Positions 37,667 to 51,238 of a stretch of DNA of 64,000 nt are shown here, piece after piece; within the stretch, counting starts at the first letter, position 1, and each line of letters starts with the position of its first letter. The notes beneath the pieces are model-generated. The model was given only the letters and a program-made list of their open reading frames with translations. It did no database searches and had not been told where the DNA came from. The DNA lies in NCBI GenBank assembly GCA_025786725.1, contig JAHLTZ010000028.1:186001-250000 (forward strand), in the 5' to 3' direction. The translations under genes were made by a program, and so were the position numbers. Source of the stretch: Syncephalis fuscata (Eukaryota > Zoopagomycota > Zoopagomycetes > Zoopagales > Piptocephalidaceae).

Positions 37667-38862
37667 GTTGCTATATTTTATAGGCAGTAATCAATAGAGA
37701 CGGTAACCGTGGTACAATAACAATGGCTGTAGCTATCGTGTATTTGTGCTAATACAATCTCTGCTATTCGAATAATAGACACTAAACGTAAGTCATTAAT
37801 AAATCATGTATATCATTGTATAATCATCGACATCAAAATCAAACATGGCAAATAGCCTCATATTTAAATAATAGTAATAATGGCAGTAATCGTAACATGG
37901 AAACATGTTAGTAAATAAAGGCGTACAATGGATAAAGAAAAAACATAGCAGTTCATAGGTTACAAAGACGCACTTTTACTTGACAACAACAAGTAGTAAA
38001 GTATGGTATTGAAAGAGCAATATTAAACAAGGGGTAGACAGATGTAGGACAAGTCTGTATGAAATAAAGACTGTTACCGCATGGTCAATTGAAACAGTAC
38101 AAAGAATAGAATCAATAGATGGATATATGCATACTACCAATACCAATACCAATACCAATAGTGTAGAAGTAAACGTAGAAGTAGTAATAGCAGTATATAC
38201 TATACTATTTAAAATAAAACATACATACAAAGATGCACAACAATTCTCAAGACAATAGGAAATATATAAAAGAATTAAATATTACCTGTTGCGTGTTTAT
38301 AGTGTATATATTGCTGATCCGTGATGATTTGCCTCAATCGTGAATGTCTTTGCCTTGGTTCTTAACCAAACACTAGATGAATAGAGACGTGTATATAGAA
38401 ATATACGAGTCAACTATCGTAGGTGATCACTGCTGTTGTAAGAATACGACAACGAGAAAAGCAGTAGAGTAGACGGACAAGCAGAAAGAGAAATCGCCAC
38501 TGTTAATACGCTTACACGTAAAAAACAGCTAAACACGCAAACACGCACACGCAAACACCAAGCTGAATAACACGATCCGTACTAGCTAGTTAGTTTATGC
38601 AATCGCCGATGAAGAGAAAGAAAAGGAAAGAAAGTGAACGTTGTTGTTATGTGTGTGTGTGTGTGTGATGTGCGCGAAGGATGAGGAGAAAAGGAAGAGA
38701 TGGAACACGAGAAGAATAAAAAGGAGGACAAACAATTTGTCATAATTCTGTGACACAAAACAAAAATGTTGTTGTGGTGGTTAGTCATCAGTGAGTAATA
38801 ATGGTGTCAATTAAATAATTAACATTAATATAACTTTCATACTTTATTACGGATCTTGATGA
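37667..38862. other. TFIIB upstream region with simple repeats
   Basis: Promoter side of TFIIB and 3' side of the ferredoxin gene. Simple repeats: four CCAATA units (38137-38160) and a GT tract (38651-38668). Short ORFs here are accidental. Confidence 0.5.
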
Positions 38863-39823
<961 letters not shown>

Positions 39824-40372
39824 GCTATTGAGCACACTTGCAACAGTAAAATAGGTTGGAAATGGTTACGGTCTAGAAGAAGATAGCGATAGGAAATTGT
39901 TTTATTTAATTTAATACATTGAAACATTAATGCTATACCCATAACATTAATAAAGAAATCCATGATTAATTATTATTATTTATTATTTTAGTTCACTTTA
40001 TAATTAGAAAGTATTTAAATGAACAATAGATATCGATCTATCCATTGATGAGACTATAATCGTGTTTTTTTACTATTACTATGGCTATTATGGTTATGTA
40101 TAATCGTTTTACTAATTAAAGTAGAAAATGAACTAAAGAGAATTGACAGTTTTTGAATGATTCCGGATCACAAAGCTGATAGTTTTGGCCACTTCCGATC
40201 TACTATGGCAGAATAAGTGTATGCATACACACACACACTGTAACTATCCACCACTGGGTGTTAGCGGCATACACCGGCACACTTCGTCATCTCGTTCCCG
40301 GCTCTTCTTTCTCTCCTATTCTTTTATACCAGCAGTTCTTTTGACTTTTTTTGAATTGAACGCTTTTTCGTG
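39824..40372. promoter_or_regulatory. Bidirectional promoter YAH1 / ATP3
   Basis: 549 bp between two divergent genes, both for mitochondrial energy/Fe-S proteins, suggesting co-regulation. It holds two GGCCACTTCCG/CACTTCG-like CT-rich elements (40188-40290), an AC tract (40206-40218) and a CT-rich leader just before the ATP3 ATG. Confidence 0.5.
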
Positions 40373-41826
40373 ATGTTCGCACTTCGTACTGCCGTTGCCA
40401 AGCAGGCACTCCAGTAAGTAGAGGTGATTTAGGAAAATGAATAAACCAACACGGTTGGATCGAACACGCGTCTTGATGTTGCCCTTGACCGATCTATCTA
40501 CAATAACGACTCCGCTATCTTTAAACATGCGGCATTGGAATCTCTAGCTGCTTGATTACTGGTTATTGGCGGTTTATATGCGCTAATAGATCATGATCCT
40601 ATAATATCTGTAATAATAAGCATATAAACAAATACTAATGAATATTCTACTAGGCCAGTGTCTACCACGGTACAGGCGCGTAATATGGCTACTTTGCGTG
40701 AAAGTAAGTATAGTTAGATATCTATAGTATTGTCTATAGGCAATAAGCAGCATTTAATGATATGAAATTATTGTAAATAACTGACACTTAATAGTTCAAC
40801 TGCGTCTCAAGTCAGTTTCCAACATCGCCAAGATTACAAAATCAATGAAAATGATTGCTGCCACTAAACTGACGCGTGCCCAAAAGAATATGGAAATTGC
40901 TCGCAAGTATGGTTTGGCTGCTGCAAGTACGTAAATGATTAGATTAATATAAATTTATAGCCATTATTAACATTAATCGCCATTTATTAATGAATAGGCT
41001 TGTTTGAAAAGGCTGAAACTACCGCGCCTGAAGGAGCTAAAGCGGCACTTATTACCGTATCATCTGATCGTGGTCTATGCGGTGGTATTCACAGCAGTGT
41101 ATCCAAATACACCAAGCGTACCATTGATGCTGCCACCGAACACCCACTTCAATTGATCATTCTCGGTGATAAGGCAAAGGCCCAACTGTCACGTACGCAC
41201 GGTGAAGGTATCAATCTAAGCTTTAATCAATTGGGCAAAGCATCGCCTACTTATGCTGAAGCATGTGCCATTGTTGACACAATTCAAGCTGAAGGATTGC
41301 AATTCGATGAGGCTCGTATTGTCTACAACAACTTCCAAAGTGTTATCTCCTACGAAGCCGTTGAAGCCCACGTCTACTCTGAGGAGATCTTTAAGGAATC
41401 GGGTAAGTAGAAATAGTATATAGTATATAAAATAGTATGGTGGATTAATATATAGCTGTATATCTATAGCCAAATTCTCTCAATATGAGATTGAAGATGA
41501 TGTGCTTGATAACCTTTACGAGTACCAATTTGCCAACACGCTATTCTGGACCTTGACAGAAGGTCATGCCGCTGAAATGGCCGCCAAGCGTACAGCTATG
41601 GAGAATGCCACCAAGAATGCCGGTAACTAACTATTATAACATTGCTTTTATATACTTATGTTTATTTAATACCAGGTGACATGATTGATCGTCTTACACT
41701 TACATACAATCGTGGTCGTCAAGCGGTTATTACCAACGAACTTAGTAAGTTGAATTGTTTATTTATAAATGCATTATTAATTACGTTGTTATAGTCGATA
41801 TTATTACGGGTGCTTCGGCCTTGTAA
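40373..41826 (+). CDS. ATP3: F1-ATP synthase subunit gamma
   Basis: Exons 40373-40413, 40654-40703, 40795-40926, 40998-41402, 41470-41622, 41676-41744 and 41795-41826. This is the central stalk of mitochondrial ATP synthase. A short presequence ([14 protein letters not shown], then ARNMATLRE) precedes the family blocks: [34 protein letters not shown], and the C-terminal helix [19 protein letters not shown] with the terminal [10 protein letters not shown]. All exon phases agree; no frame break. Confidence 0.97.
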
Positions 41827-42912
41827 GCCATCCATACTTTTCCCCCTGGTCATTGGATCATCTTTATTCGTATGTGTTAATGTCATGTTTACAAAGACTA
41901 ATAACAACAACGACTACCATTGATATCAACTATGACCAATTATTACTATGAGCAATTATTAATGTTATTTATATGATTACATCAATTTGTATTTGTTATT
42001 TTTAATCACATGATAATGGTTGGTTGTTATAACCTGTATTTATAGTCTAGATTCAAATAGTTATTATTTATGGGTCCATCTAACATTGTATACAATTGTT
42101 GTTGAGGATCCAAACGATAGTTACTTATATTTACTTTAAGGACCACTAATCTCATCTCATCTTATATCCATTCTAGAACAATAACCAAACTCCGTCTCTA
42201 ATTATAGAATAGTTGTTACTGTTACTGGTTTGTATGAATGTTTATATGGATGGACAGATGACCATGGTGTTCATCATTGCATATCATTTTAAATAGCTAT
42301 CATTACCGCGTGTTGTCCTCTTTCGTTCTATCTTTTCTATATTCTATTTTCTTCTTCATTCATTGTAGTAAACAGTATTGCCACTACTGCTACTGCTACT
42401 GCTACTGCTACACTTTCTATTAACAATAACCATATAATATTGTAAGTGGTAAAGTAATCTATAATCTATCTTGGCATCACTGGTCCAGTCATCGTCTAGT
42501 CATCCCTTCTACTTGTTGTCATATGCAACATGGCTTGGCCTGTATTAAGTGATACACAACAGTAACTGTAACAATAATAGTAACTGTATGGAAGAGAGTG
42601 GTAGCAAGAAGTGCAGCCTAGCTGCATAGTAGAGGGCATAGCTATACAGATAGAGAGACACAGAGACACAGAGACACAGACACAGAAATACATTGTGAGG
42701 GGAAGAGAGAAAATATGTCGTAGTTGTGTAACACCGACAGTACACACAACTAATTATATTCTAAACATTGACTTACTTTCCTGTTATTATTACAATATTA
42801 TAATATTTCTATTATTTAAATTGTTTATATTTCATATATTTATGTCTATAGTATCCAAGCCTTATTCTAACCTCGATACCGTTTTATCGTCTGTCTTTTC
42901 CACCAAGCCTAT
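41827..42912. other. Intergenic region with simple repeats
   Basis: 3' flank of ATP3 and upstream region of the GDE1-like gene. Contains a CTACTG repeat near 42387-42412 and a GAGACACA-type repeat near 42653-42690. ORFs over the repeats (both strands) are accidental. Confidence 0.5.
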
Positions 42913-45900
42913 ATGAAGTTTGGTAAAACACTACTTAGGTCGCAAGTACCGGAATGGTCTCGGTAATCAGGACAACTTGTGCCAGCCACGGGGCTGACTA
43001 CTGACATACCTGTTACTTACTTGTCATTAGACACTATCTCCACTACAAGGCACTTAAACAGCTGATTAAAGCGGCCAGTGAAACGATATCAAAGACGGCC
43101 ACACCAAAGATACGTCGAGCCCATTCACCACTCCTATCGAACAATCCATCGAGACAGCGTCCTACAGTGCATCGCAGTCATAGTCAAACACTACCCGGCA
43201 AGAATGTACAAACATTTGAATCGGCCGATGCCGCGGTCATTGCTTTCTTCTATGCCCTAGACCGTGAATTGGAACGAGTCAACGACTTCTTCTCTTATAA
43301 GCGTACTGAGCTGGAGAGACGATTGGGTATACTGCAGGAGAAGGTGATGCGGATGCGAGAGACGAGTCATGGTAGACGTATTTCTATGTCTAGTATGAGT
43401 AACAATGGATTGGATAGTTCGAGTCATGAGGCTAATCGGCGTATCAGTGGTCTATTTGTACCACTTGGCCAACATGCCATCACTTCACCTGGTAATAGCA
43501 ATAATACTGGGCAAGAAGTATTAAGTGGCGGTGAAGGTGAAGATGATATTGATAGTGAACAAGCAGAAGTGGATGAATCATTAATTGCTGCTCTATTGGA
43601 GACTAAAGATAAGATTCAAAAGATGATGCGATTTGTTGAATTAAATCTACGAGGATTTGATAAAATATTGAAAAAGTAAGTATAACTATTAGTATATACC
43701 TATTTATATAGATGTTAATATAAATGATCATAGATTTGATAAGAATCTAGGTCGTCAAACCAGATCTTTATATATGGCCACACGGGTAAGTACCAGTTGT
43801 TATAACAATGACCATGATTAGTATTAGTCTAGGACTAGACTATATCTAATAATACCAATAATGATATGTCTATCTGTCAATAGGTTAAGCAATTACCATT
43901 TGCATCCAGTCTAGACTTTCGTAATATGTTAGCCACTGCAGATCGTCTACTTAATATGGTAGAATATCGAGTGGCTCAACGGGATGTAGCCACACGTCAA
44001 CGTAGTCAACGTATGATGCTCAAATCAACCGAAGAAGTGCCAAATCAAGCAGTTACCACCACCACCAGTAGTAGTAATATATTGGCTACATTGGCAAATC
44101 AATCAACAAGTAGACTAGTTAGACGAACAGCCAATCTATCAACAGAGGAATATAACCAACTATTGACAGCTATAGAAGCAGATGATGTTGAAACATTAAA
44201 GTGTCAGCTTGATATGGCCAAATCAAGAATAGAAAAGGAAAAGATGAACGAAGATACCGAAAGAGCATTTTATAAGGTAAATAGATAAATAGATAAATAG
44301 ATACTATATTATAGTATTAATAATGTTTATTTAGATTACTACATCTTTGTTGACTAAAGCATGTCATGGTGATTGTATTAAATGTGTCGGTTTATTAATT
44401 GATTTGGGTGCAGGTGCATTGGCCAAAGATGATGTTAATGAACGTACATTATTGCATAAACTTGCCTTACATGGTGGTCGATTACCAGAGAATCCAGTGG
44501 ATCCAAACACTCGACGTGTTACATCAGATGGTGCAGCTGGTGCCGCCTATTTCTTTCCATGTACTTCACTGTCTAGAACCCGTGGATTACGTAGTCATAT
44601 TACACCGCCATCATCAGCATCTACATCAACTACGTCATCGGGTCCATTGGCCCCGGTAACTATTACTACAAGTGCCGTTAGTTCAGGTGATCCTGAATTA
44701 AGTACGATCAATGATGATCCTACACTTATTGAATTGGTACTTGAACAATTACCTACCTCGTTTGTTACTGATGCACCGGATATATTTGGTCGTCGTCCAT
44801 TGCATTATGCCGCGTTAAATGGATTTCCCCGTGTGGCCAGTGCACTTATTCACGACTTGCATCGACGACATACAGAAGGTGGTACACGTATTATTGATTT
44901 AAGTGCCGATGCCTGGTGTGACAATGAAGGATACACACCGCTGTTCTACGCTGTACTGCGTGGACATGCTGAAACAGTACGTGTGCTTATCGATGAAGGT
45001 GGTATGACGAACGTAGATGTACTCGTCGATGAGCCGGGCCGCGTCTCTTCCTCTATCAATTCATCACCGGCATCGATGAATAGCAAGACGGGTACATCAC
45101 CGCCTGTAGCATCTGCAGCGGCTGCTACTGCTGGTATTAGTGGATCACCTATTGCGCAGTATAATCAACACTATACACACACACCATTGATTCTGGCCTC
45201 CCGTCTTGGTTATGCCAATATTGTGCGTATATTAATCGAACGCGGGGCCAATGTCAATTTCTGTGACGGCGATAATGAGACATCATTGCATCAAGCAGCC
45301 CGTTATGGCTGTACGCATTGTGCCAGTCTATTAATTAGATGTAATGAATTAACGAGAGTGATTCCATCTATAAATAATAGTACACCTATTCAATTAAATA
45401 TTGGAGAGAACTATAATAATTGGACACCTTTATTTATTGCCGGTAAGTAAATAGATTAATCGCTGTAGCAGTGATTAATAGATTATTTGTAGTTGTTGAG
45501 GGTCATGAGAATATGGTTAGTATGCTGTTAAAGGCCGGTGCTGATGCCACTTTACTTGATAATTCGGGATGGACTTGTTATGAACACGCCGTATTCCGTG
45601 GCTATTTTGGAATTGCTAAATTATTACAATCATTTGCTCCGCCATTAATCGAACCAACCACTGCATTAACAACAGCAACAGCAACAACAACAACAACAAC
45701 AACAAGCGGCAGTGAAGTATCCACATCACCATTGCATCAAGATAATAGTAGTGAATCGGCTTCATCAGATATCGAAACGATAAATGATGAAAAAACAAGT
45801 GAATCGACCGATGAAACAACAGTTGGTCGTGCGTATGGACATCAATTTTTACTTGATCAATGTGAATTGATTATTACACTTGGTTCAAGTGATATACGAA

Positions 45901-47663
45901 GAGTCATTGATCCAATAGAGTTAGAGAATACATTGATTCCGTTAACATCAATGATGCCCGGTACAAGTGTATCGTTGATTGTACATGCCGCCAATGCATT
46001 GGGTGAACCGGCTGTACTGGATCTGCCATTAAGAGACGAAGATTTAGAACCGATTGTATTTAGATGTCCATCGAATGCCGATCAAGTATTAGTGCAGTTT
46101 GATATTGTACCCACCTATCGTACGAATGATGAATTATTGGTAGGGCTACTGCTTTAGTGCCTTGTCAACCAGCCAGTGGTGCGGCACTCGCGGATAATAG
46201 TAGTTTGCAGAACTATACCGTGCCGATTATTGGATCACAGCGATTAGATATGCTGGGTAGAGTGAGATTTGAGACAATGCTAGTTCGTCCATTCAGTCAT
46301 ACGAATATGCATATTAATGCGCGTAACACCTACTGGCGATCCATAAGTACCAAGGTAAAAAAGATAATAATAACCAATAATAGGAATATGAATGATGATA
46401 TATAATAGGTTATTGGACATCGAGGGGCTGGTGCTAATCAAGCGGTGACAGGTCCGGCTAGTTTGCAGATTGGTGAAAACACAGTATTGTCGTTTATTAC
46501 AGCAGCATCACTAGGTGCTGAGTATATAGAATTTGGCAAGTAGTAACTAATTGGATGATGCGGATTATTAATGCTATGTTTAGATGTTCAATTGACCAGG
46601 GATTTGGTACCGGTTATTTATCACGATTGGACGGTTACAGAGACTGGTTTGGATATTCCAGTTGGCAAGTGTACATTGGAACAGTTTATGAGTATTCGTC
46701 CCCATGATGCATCTCTACGTAGTCCGCGTACATCACCGCCTAATAGTACAAATCATAAAGGGGCAGCGGCCCGAGTATTTGCAAAGTCACTATCACAAAC
46801 ACGAATGATGCATCGTCTTTATCGGCATCAGCATCGTCAACGGTGCCATCATCGCCGGCCACTTCAGATACACCGAGTGCGCAATTAATGCGTATGGAAC
46901 GATCAATGAGCTTAACAGAAATTCGTCGAGCTAATCAACGGGCCAAAGAGGATGAACATCGTCGTATGTTGGCCAAATCGCCACCACCAGGCAAGGTTAA
47001 AGGCAATAGTTTTGGCACTATTCAGGCACCCTTTGCCACTTTACAAGAAGCACTAACGGTAAATAGCTGACTAAATAACTACTAGCATGGCACTAACCAT
47101 AATGAATGTATTGTAGCAAGTACCAAAGACCACAGGATTTAATATTGAAGTCAAATATCCTATGGTCGATGAAGCGGAGCCTGACCGGCTACGTCCAATT
47201 GATTTGAATACGTTTGTTGATCATGTTCTCAATTGTGTCTATACACATGCTGGTGACCGTAATATTCTATTCTCGTCGTTTCATCCGGATATCTGTCGAT
47301 TACTATCGCGTAAACAGCCCAATTTCCCTGTCTTCTTTTTAACAGATGCAGGTGTTTGCCCAATGGCTGATTATCGCTGTATGAGTGTACAACATGCCGT
47401 TAGATTTGCTAAATCGGCCGATCTATTAGGCATTGTTACTGTGTCGGACCCGGTAGTGGATGCACCTCGACTAGTACGCGCTATTAAAGAAACTGGCCTA
47501 CTGCTATTTACCTATGGTAAACGTAACAACGATGTTACGGCAGTTCGTGTCCAAGACAATACGGTGTGGATGCCGTCATTGTGGTAAGTAGTAGTAGTAG
47601 TAATTAGTATTACTATTATTAATAGTTAATTAAATACTAACATTTGTATATAGGATAAAGTGA
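42913..47663 (+). CDS. GDE1: SPX-ankyrin-GDPD glycerophosphodiester phosphodiesterase (Gde1-like)
   Basis: Ten exons: 42913-42962, 43031-43675, 43734-43785, 43884-44276, 44335-45442, 45493-46354, 46409-46535, 46584-47058, 47117-47583, 47654-47663. Domains: split SPX (MKFGKTLLRSQVPEWSRHYL; FDKNLGRQTRSLY), ankyrin repeats (GRRPLHYAALNGFP, GYTPLFYAVLRGHAE, TPLILASRLGYANIV, NETSLHQAARYG), a linker domain, then the catalytic GDPD domain (VIGHRGAGANQ, GENTVLSF, YIEFDVQLT, IYHDWTV). It hydrolyses glycerophosphocholine in the cytosol; SPX senses phosphate-related inositol pyrophosphates. Low-complexity Ser/Thr inserts make it long. One intron has a GC donor (46536-46583), and the last exon has 10 nt. 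Single-base gaps near 46139 (GG) and 46797 (CACAAACACG) need repair. Confidence 0.95.
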
Positions 47664-50006
47664 TGCTAATTCGTAAAGGATTGCAGAATTAGAAAGATAC
47701 TGGGTAGGATTTATACTTTTACTATTTAATCAGTATTAATCATTTAGATTAGAAATGGATTAACATCGTAAAGTTTATTTCATTTAATAAATTAGCTATA
47801 TTTTAATGCATATCAGTATATTATTATTGTTTTAAAGCTATGATGTGTAGATAGAGGTGTTTAGAAAAAGTATGCTTTATATAGTATATTGTTGTACGAT
47901 TCAAATAAATAGTTATAAATAATACTAGTGAAAAGATAATATTTTATTTAAAAGAACTGTGATCGTATGTGCATTATATTAAGCATATGTTGTCTGTATA
48001 TTTTAATGTAGAAATATTGTATATTATCTAAAATTTGTGGTCAGTTATACTTTTAGCTCAGTTTACGGCATTGTAAAATAAACTAGTTGCAACATATTAA
48101 TAGTTACAAATAAAAAAGTTGGTTTTATTCATTATTATTGCTAATTAAAGGAAACTAAGAATAAATATTTAAATAAATACTGTTATTGCTTTTGCTTTAA
48201 TTAACAGAGATATGTTTACTATTATTTTATAGTAAATATTAGTATAAATAAAACTTGCACTGTGTATATAGTTAATTATATGGTGGTAAATGGCATGAAA
48301 ATACTTGCTATTTCGATGGATAGTTGTCTATTTATTGTTATAATTAGGCATATGTTATCATTAATATACTTGCTTAATTACACGGCGAAGCAATGATATT
48401 AATTGCATAGTAGATATCACGTGATTATAATACTGTAATTATATATTATAATAATGTTATTTGCACAGCTGCTTATAAAAACATGAACAAGTTATATGTG
48501 CCACGTTATCATGTTAACAAAAAAGCTTAAATTAGATGCATAGAAACGGGTGTAAAATGGTCCCGAAACTCCGGAATGAATCGGCGCAGCTAACTAAATG
48601 GGGTATAAGGGCATATCAAAGCAGCAGTCTAATTGGCCAATCGATTTTGCACCCTGATATCAGCCAGTATCGTGCACTCGATGACGACTATATGTCTCGG
48701 ACATGTTCGGAGTAAACCAGCCATTTATGGTAATTTGCCAAGAATCCGCCGATGGTATGAACAAATGTCCGCATCCTTCCGTCGTTTTACTGCTATATAA
48801 ACAAGCCTTGCCCCCGCCTCCCTCAGACTAGCCAGCATTTCTTTCTTCTTCTCTTTCTATCTTTCCTCGCTCGATACCACACTCCTTGCTCATAATATTA
48901 TTTCTTCTTACTACACCTTTACTCATTCGCTGTCTCCTCATTCCAAGATTGTCGCTTACTATTTTACATACTTAAGCTAAGTAATTGGTGTGGGTGGCGC
49001 AAGGCAGCGATGCCTTTTGACTTGCGATGGATAGCGCTCTGCCAGATATATAGTATAATAATACTATATAATAACTAGCATGTATTTTGACATGCAACAG
49101 AATGTGTTTCTGTATATCGCAGTCAACTGGATAGCTGTTTATTGTCCATTTAAGTTTGCTAGTGCTTGCGGATACATTGGTGGTGCTTGTTGGTATAGAC
49201 GCATCATCACAGCCACAGTATGTCAGATACTGGCAATATCTGAATACTGTGTTTATGTTGATATATTGCGCCACTAGTCTCACACATGCATGATTACTTG
49301 AAAGTGAATGATGATATATGTGATTCATATACACACGCACCTCATTTATTGACCATACCTGAGACGTGTGGTATATGCGGTACGGTATATTTACGGGTAT
49401 ATTGTCCATATATTGCACCCTCACAGTTGTAGGTGTGCGGCTAGTCTGGTGTGCGGGGTAGTGAATATGCTTTTTACGATGATCAATAGGCGTTAGAAAT
49501 CTCCATTGCGGTAGCCAAGTACAGGCTGGTTGCAAAACGCTAGTGATGAGCGATTGCAAAGTCAGGGGTTACTTGGTTCTAACGCCTAGCGATTTGGCCG
49601 GTATCCGTGATGCCCGTACCTAGTACTTTGGTATTTACGAGGACCGTTTCAAGTATTATTGATGCGATTGCTCCATTGGCATACTTGCTATATCGGTTCA
49701 CACGACAAATTGCTCATACTGTTTCAATAGATATATATCCAGTAAATATTTAGATTCATCAAGAACAGGACCACAAGACGCCACTTACTCATTTGATTTA
49801 GTATCGTATTGGTATTCAGGTAATTATTCTATTAAATAAACATACACATTTTTTCTTGCAAATATCAATGCATTACAGCTGATTACGTTTAATGCAACTA
49901 CATCGCGCTATTCGTGTTAAAATGATACCAGTGATTTATTTAGTTGGTTGTTTTATGTTTGTTAAATCTATTACATTTATATTAAACAGTTTATTAAGCA
50001 TTTATT
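47664..50006. other. Gene-poor region with an orphan promoter-like island
   Basis: 47.7-48.5 kb is very AT-rich. 48540-48870 is richer in GC and ends in a TATA box and a pyrimidine-rich leader. No convincing ORF follows. A 195-codon open frame on the minus strand (48972-49559) is Tyr/His/Ile-rich with no domain. Confidence 0.45.
48794..48800 (+). promoter_or_regulatory. TATA box of an orphan promoter-like island
   Basis: CTATATAAAC is followed within ~25 bp by GCC/CT-rich sequence and then a CTTTCTTCTTCTC leader, the layout of a strong fungal promoter and transcription start. No ATG with a good reading frame follows. Confidence 0.4.
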
Positions 50007-51010
50007 ATGATTTAAGGGTCAAATGACTAGCATTTACATACTTAAACTGTACATTTGTTCTATTGAACAAGATGATGGGTGGTGAGTGACATCAGTCATC
50101 AAATACTCATCATTGTAGATTCATTATCCAGTATGCATATATACTCTATTTACCTATATTATTCCCATTCTATCGTACACTATTGCATATTATTTATATC
50201 ATATTGAATACATTATATTGGATATAGCTTTAAATAAGTATAGTTTAATGAACACAATAAGCGAAATAAATTGAACTTTACTATTAATGTATCTAGAGCC
50301 AAACGGACAACGTTTCTGTACAGCTCACCGCTTTTACATAATAAAGCAATAGAATATTATAAACATATATAGACTAAAGTGACGATTAGCTGTGTTGAAG
50401 TTACTGAGTATATAGATTGACAAGCGAGATTAGTTGAACTCTATCAATAATACAGCTAGAACCAAAAGGACAGCTGCAATAGATAGCACGTAGCTATTAG
50501 ACAATAAAACAACAAAACAATATGGCGAATATACAGTATTGAGCGACGATTAGCTGTGTCGAAGTTATTGAGCATATATGCATAATCAATGACCGACATT
50601 AGTCGGCATTTATTAATAATAGTGCTAGAACAAAAATAAAAATAGCACTGGATAGAGGAAAGCTAGGCGAGTATAGAATGATACATAAAATAATAAATAT
50701 ATGGTAAGAAAGCATATAAAACGATGTTAAAGTTATAGTGCATATAATGCAATGAGGAGAATGAATAGAGTATATTGGAACATATAAACAATAAAATGGG
50801 TCTAGTGTATCATAGAACGGTATATATTAGTGTGGAACAGAATGGGAATGATATAGGTGAATAAAATATGTACGTGTACTGAGTATATGCATATTGATAA
50901 TAAATCTACAATAATGAGTAGTTTAAACTTTAATGTTATTCACCACCCATCATCATGTTTAATAGAACGAATGCGCAGTTCAACTATGTAAATGCTAGTC
51001 ATTTGACCCC
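50007..51010. mobile_element. MITE-like element with ~113-bp inverted termini
   Basis: Left terminus about 50016-50128 starts GGGTCAAATGACTAGCATTT. Right terminus 50898-51010 ends AAATGCTAGTCATTTGACCC, and the match runs through CACCACCCATCATC to AAATCTACAATAATGAGTA. The ~770-bp interior has no ORF and holds three degenerate copies of a ~164-bp unit (ACGATTAGCTGTGT at ~50382 and ~50545, decayed copy ~50708). A non-autonomous DNA transposon is the simplest reading. Target-site duplication could not be assigned. Confidence 0.65.
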
Positions 51011-51050
51011 AAATCACACTAAATGTGATGATGTGGTGATTAAATAAAAC

Positions 51051-51130
51051 TCACCACTTGGCCCCATGTTCAATAGAACAAATGTGTAGTTCAATTGCGC
51101 GAGTGTTATTAAAAATAGTCATTTGGCCCC
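51051..51130. repeat. Extra solo terminus of the MITE-like family
   Basis: TCACCACTTGGCCCC...CAATAGAACAAATG...TAGTCATTTGGCCCC resembles the right terminus at 50941-51010, in the same orientation, 40 bp beyond it. Confidence 0.6.
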
Positions 51131-51238
51131 TAAATGACATTAAATGGTTAATAAATTGTTTATGAAAACAAGTTGTATAATAATGTAAAATGGCACAGCA
51201 TTTATTTTATAAGTCAATAACTAAAAAAAACACTTTAT

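Noticed and set aside
36801-37697. Plus-strand ORFs opposite TFIIB
   Set aside because: Shadows of the high-GC TFIIB coding strand with no independent features.
48972-49559. 195-codon open frame on the minus strand
   Set aside because: Tyr/His/Ile/Ser-rich, no domain, no splice partners, and it starts in repeat-poor AT-rich sequence. Its length is notable, so it stays as a low-priority suspect.
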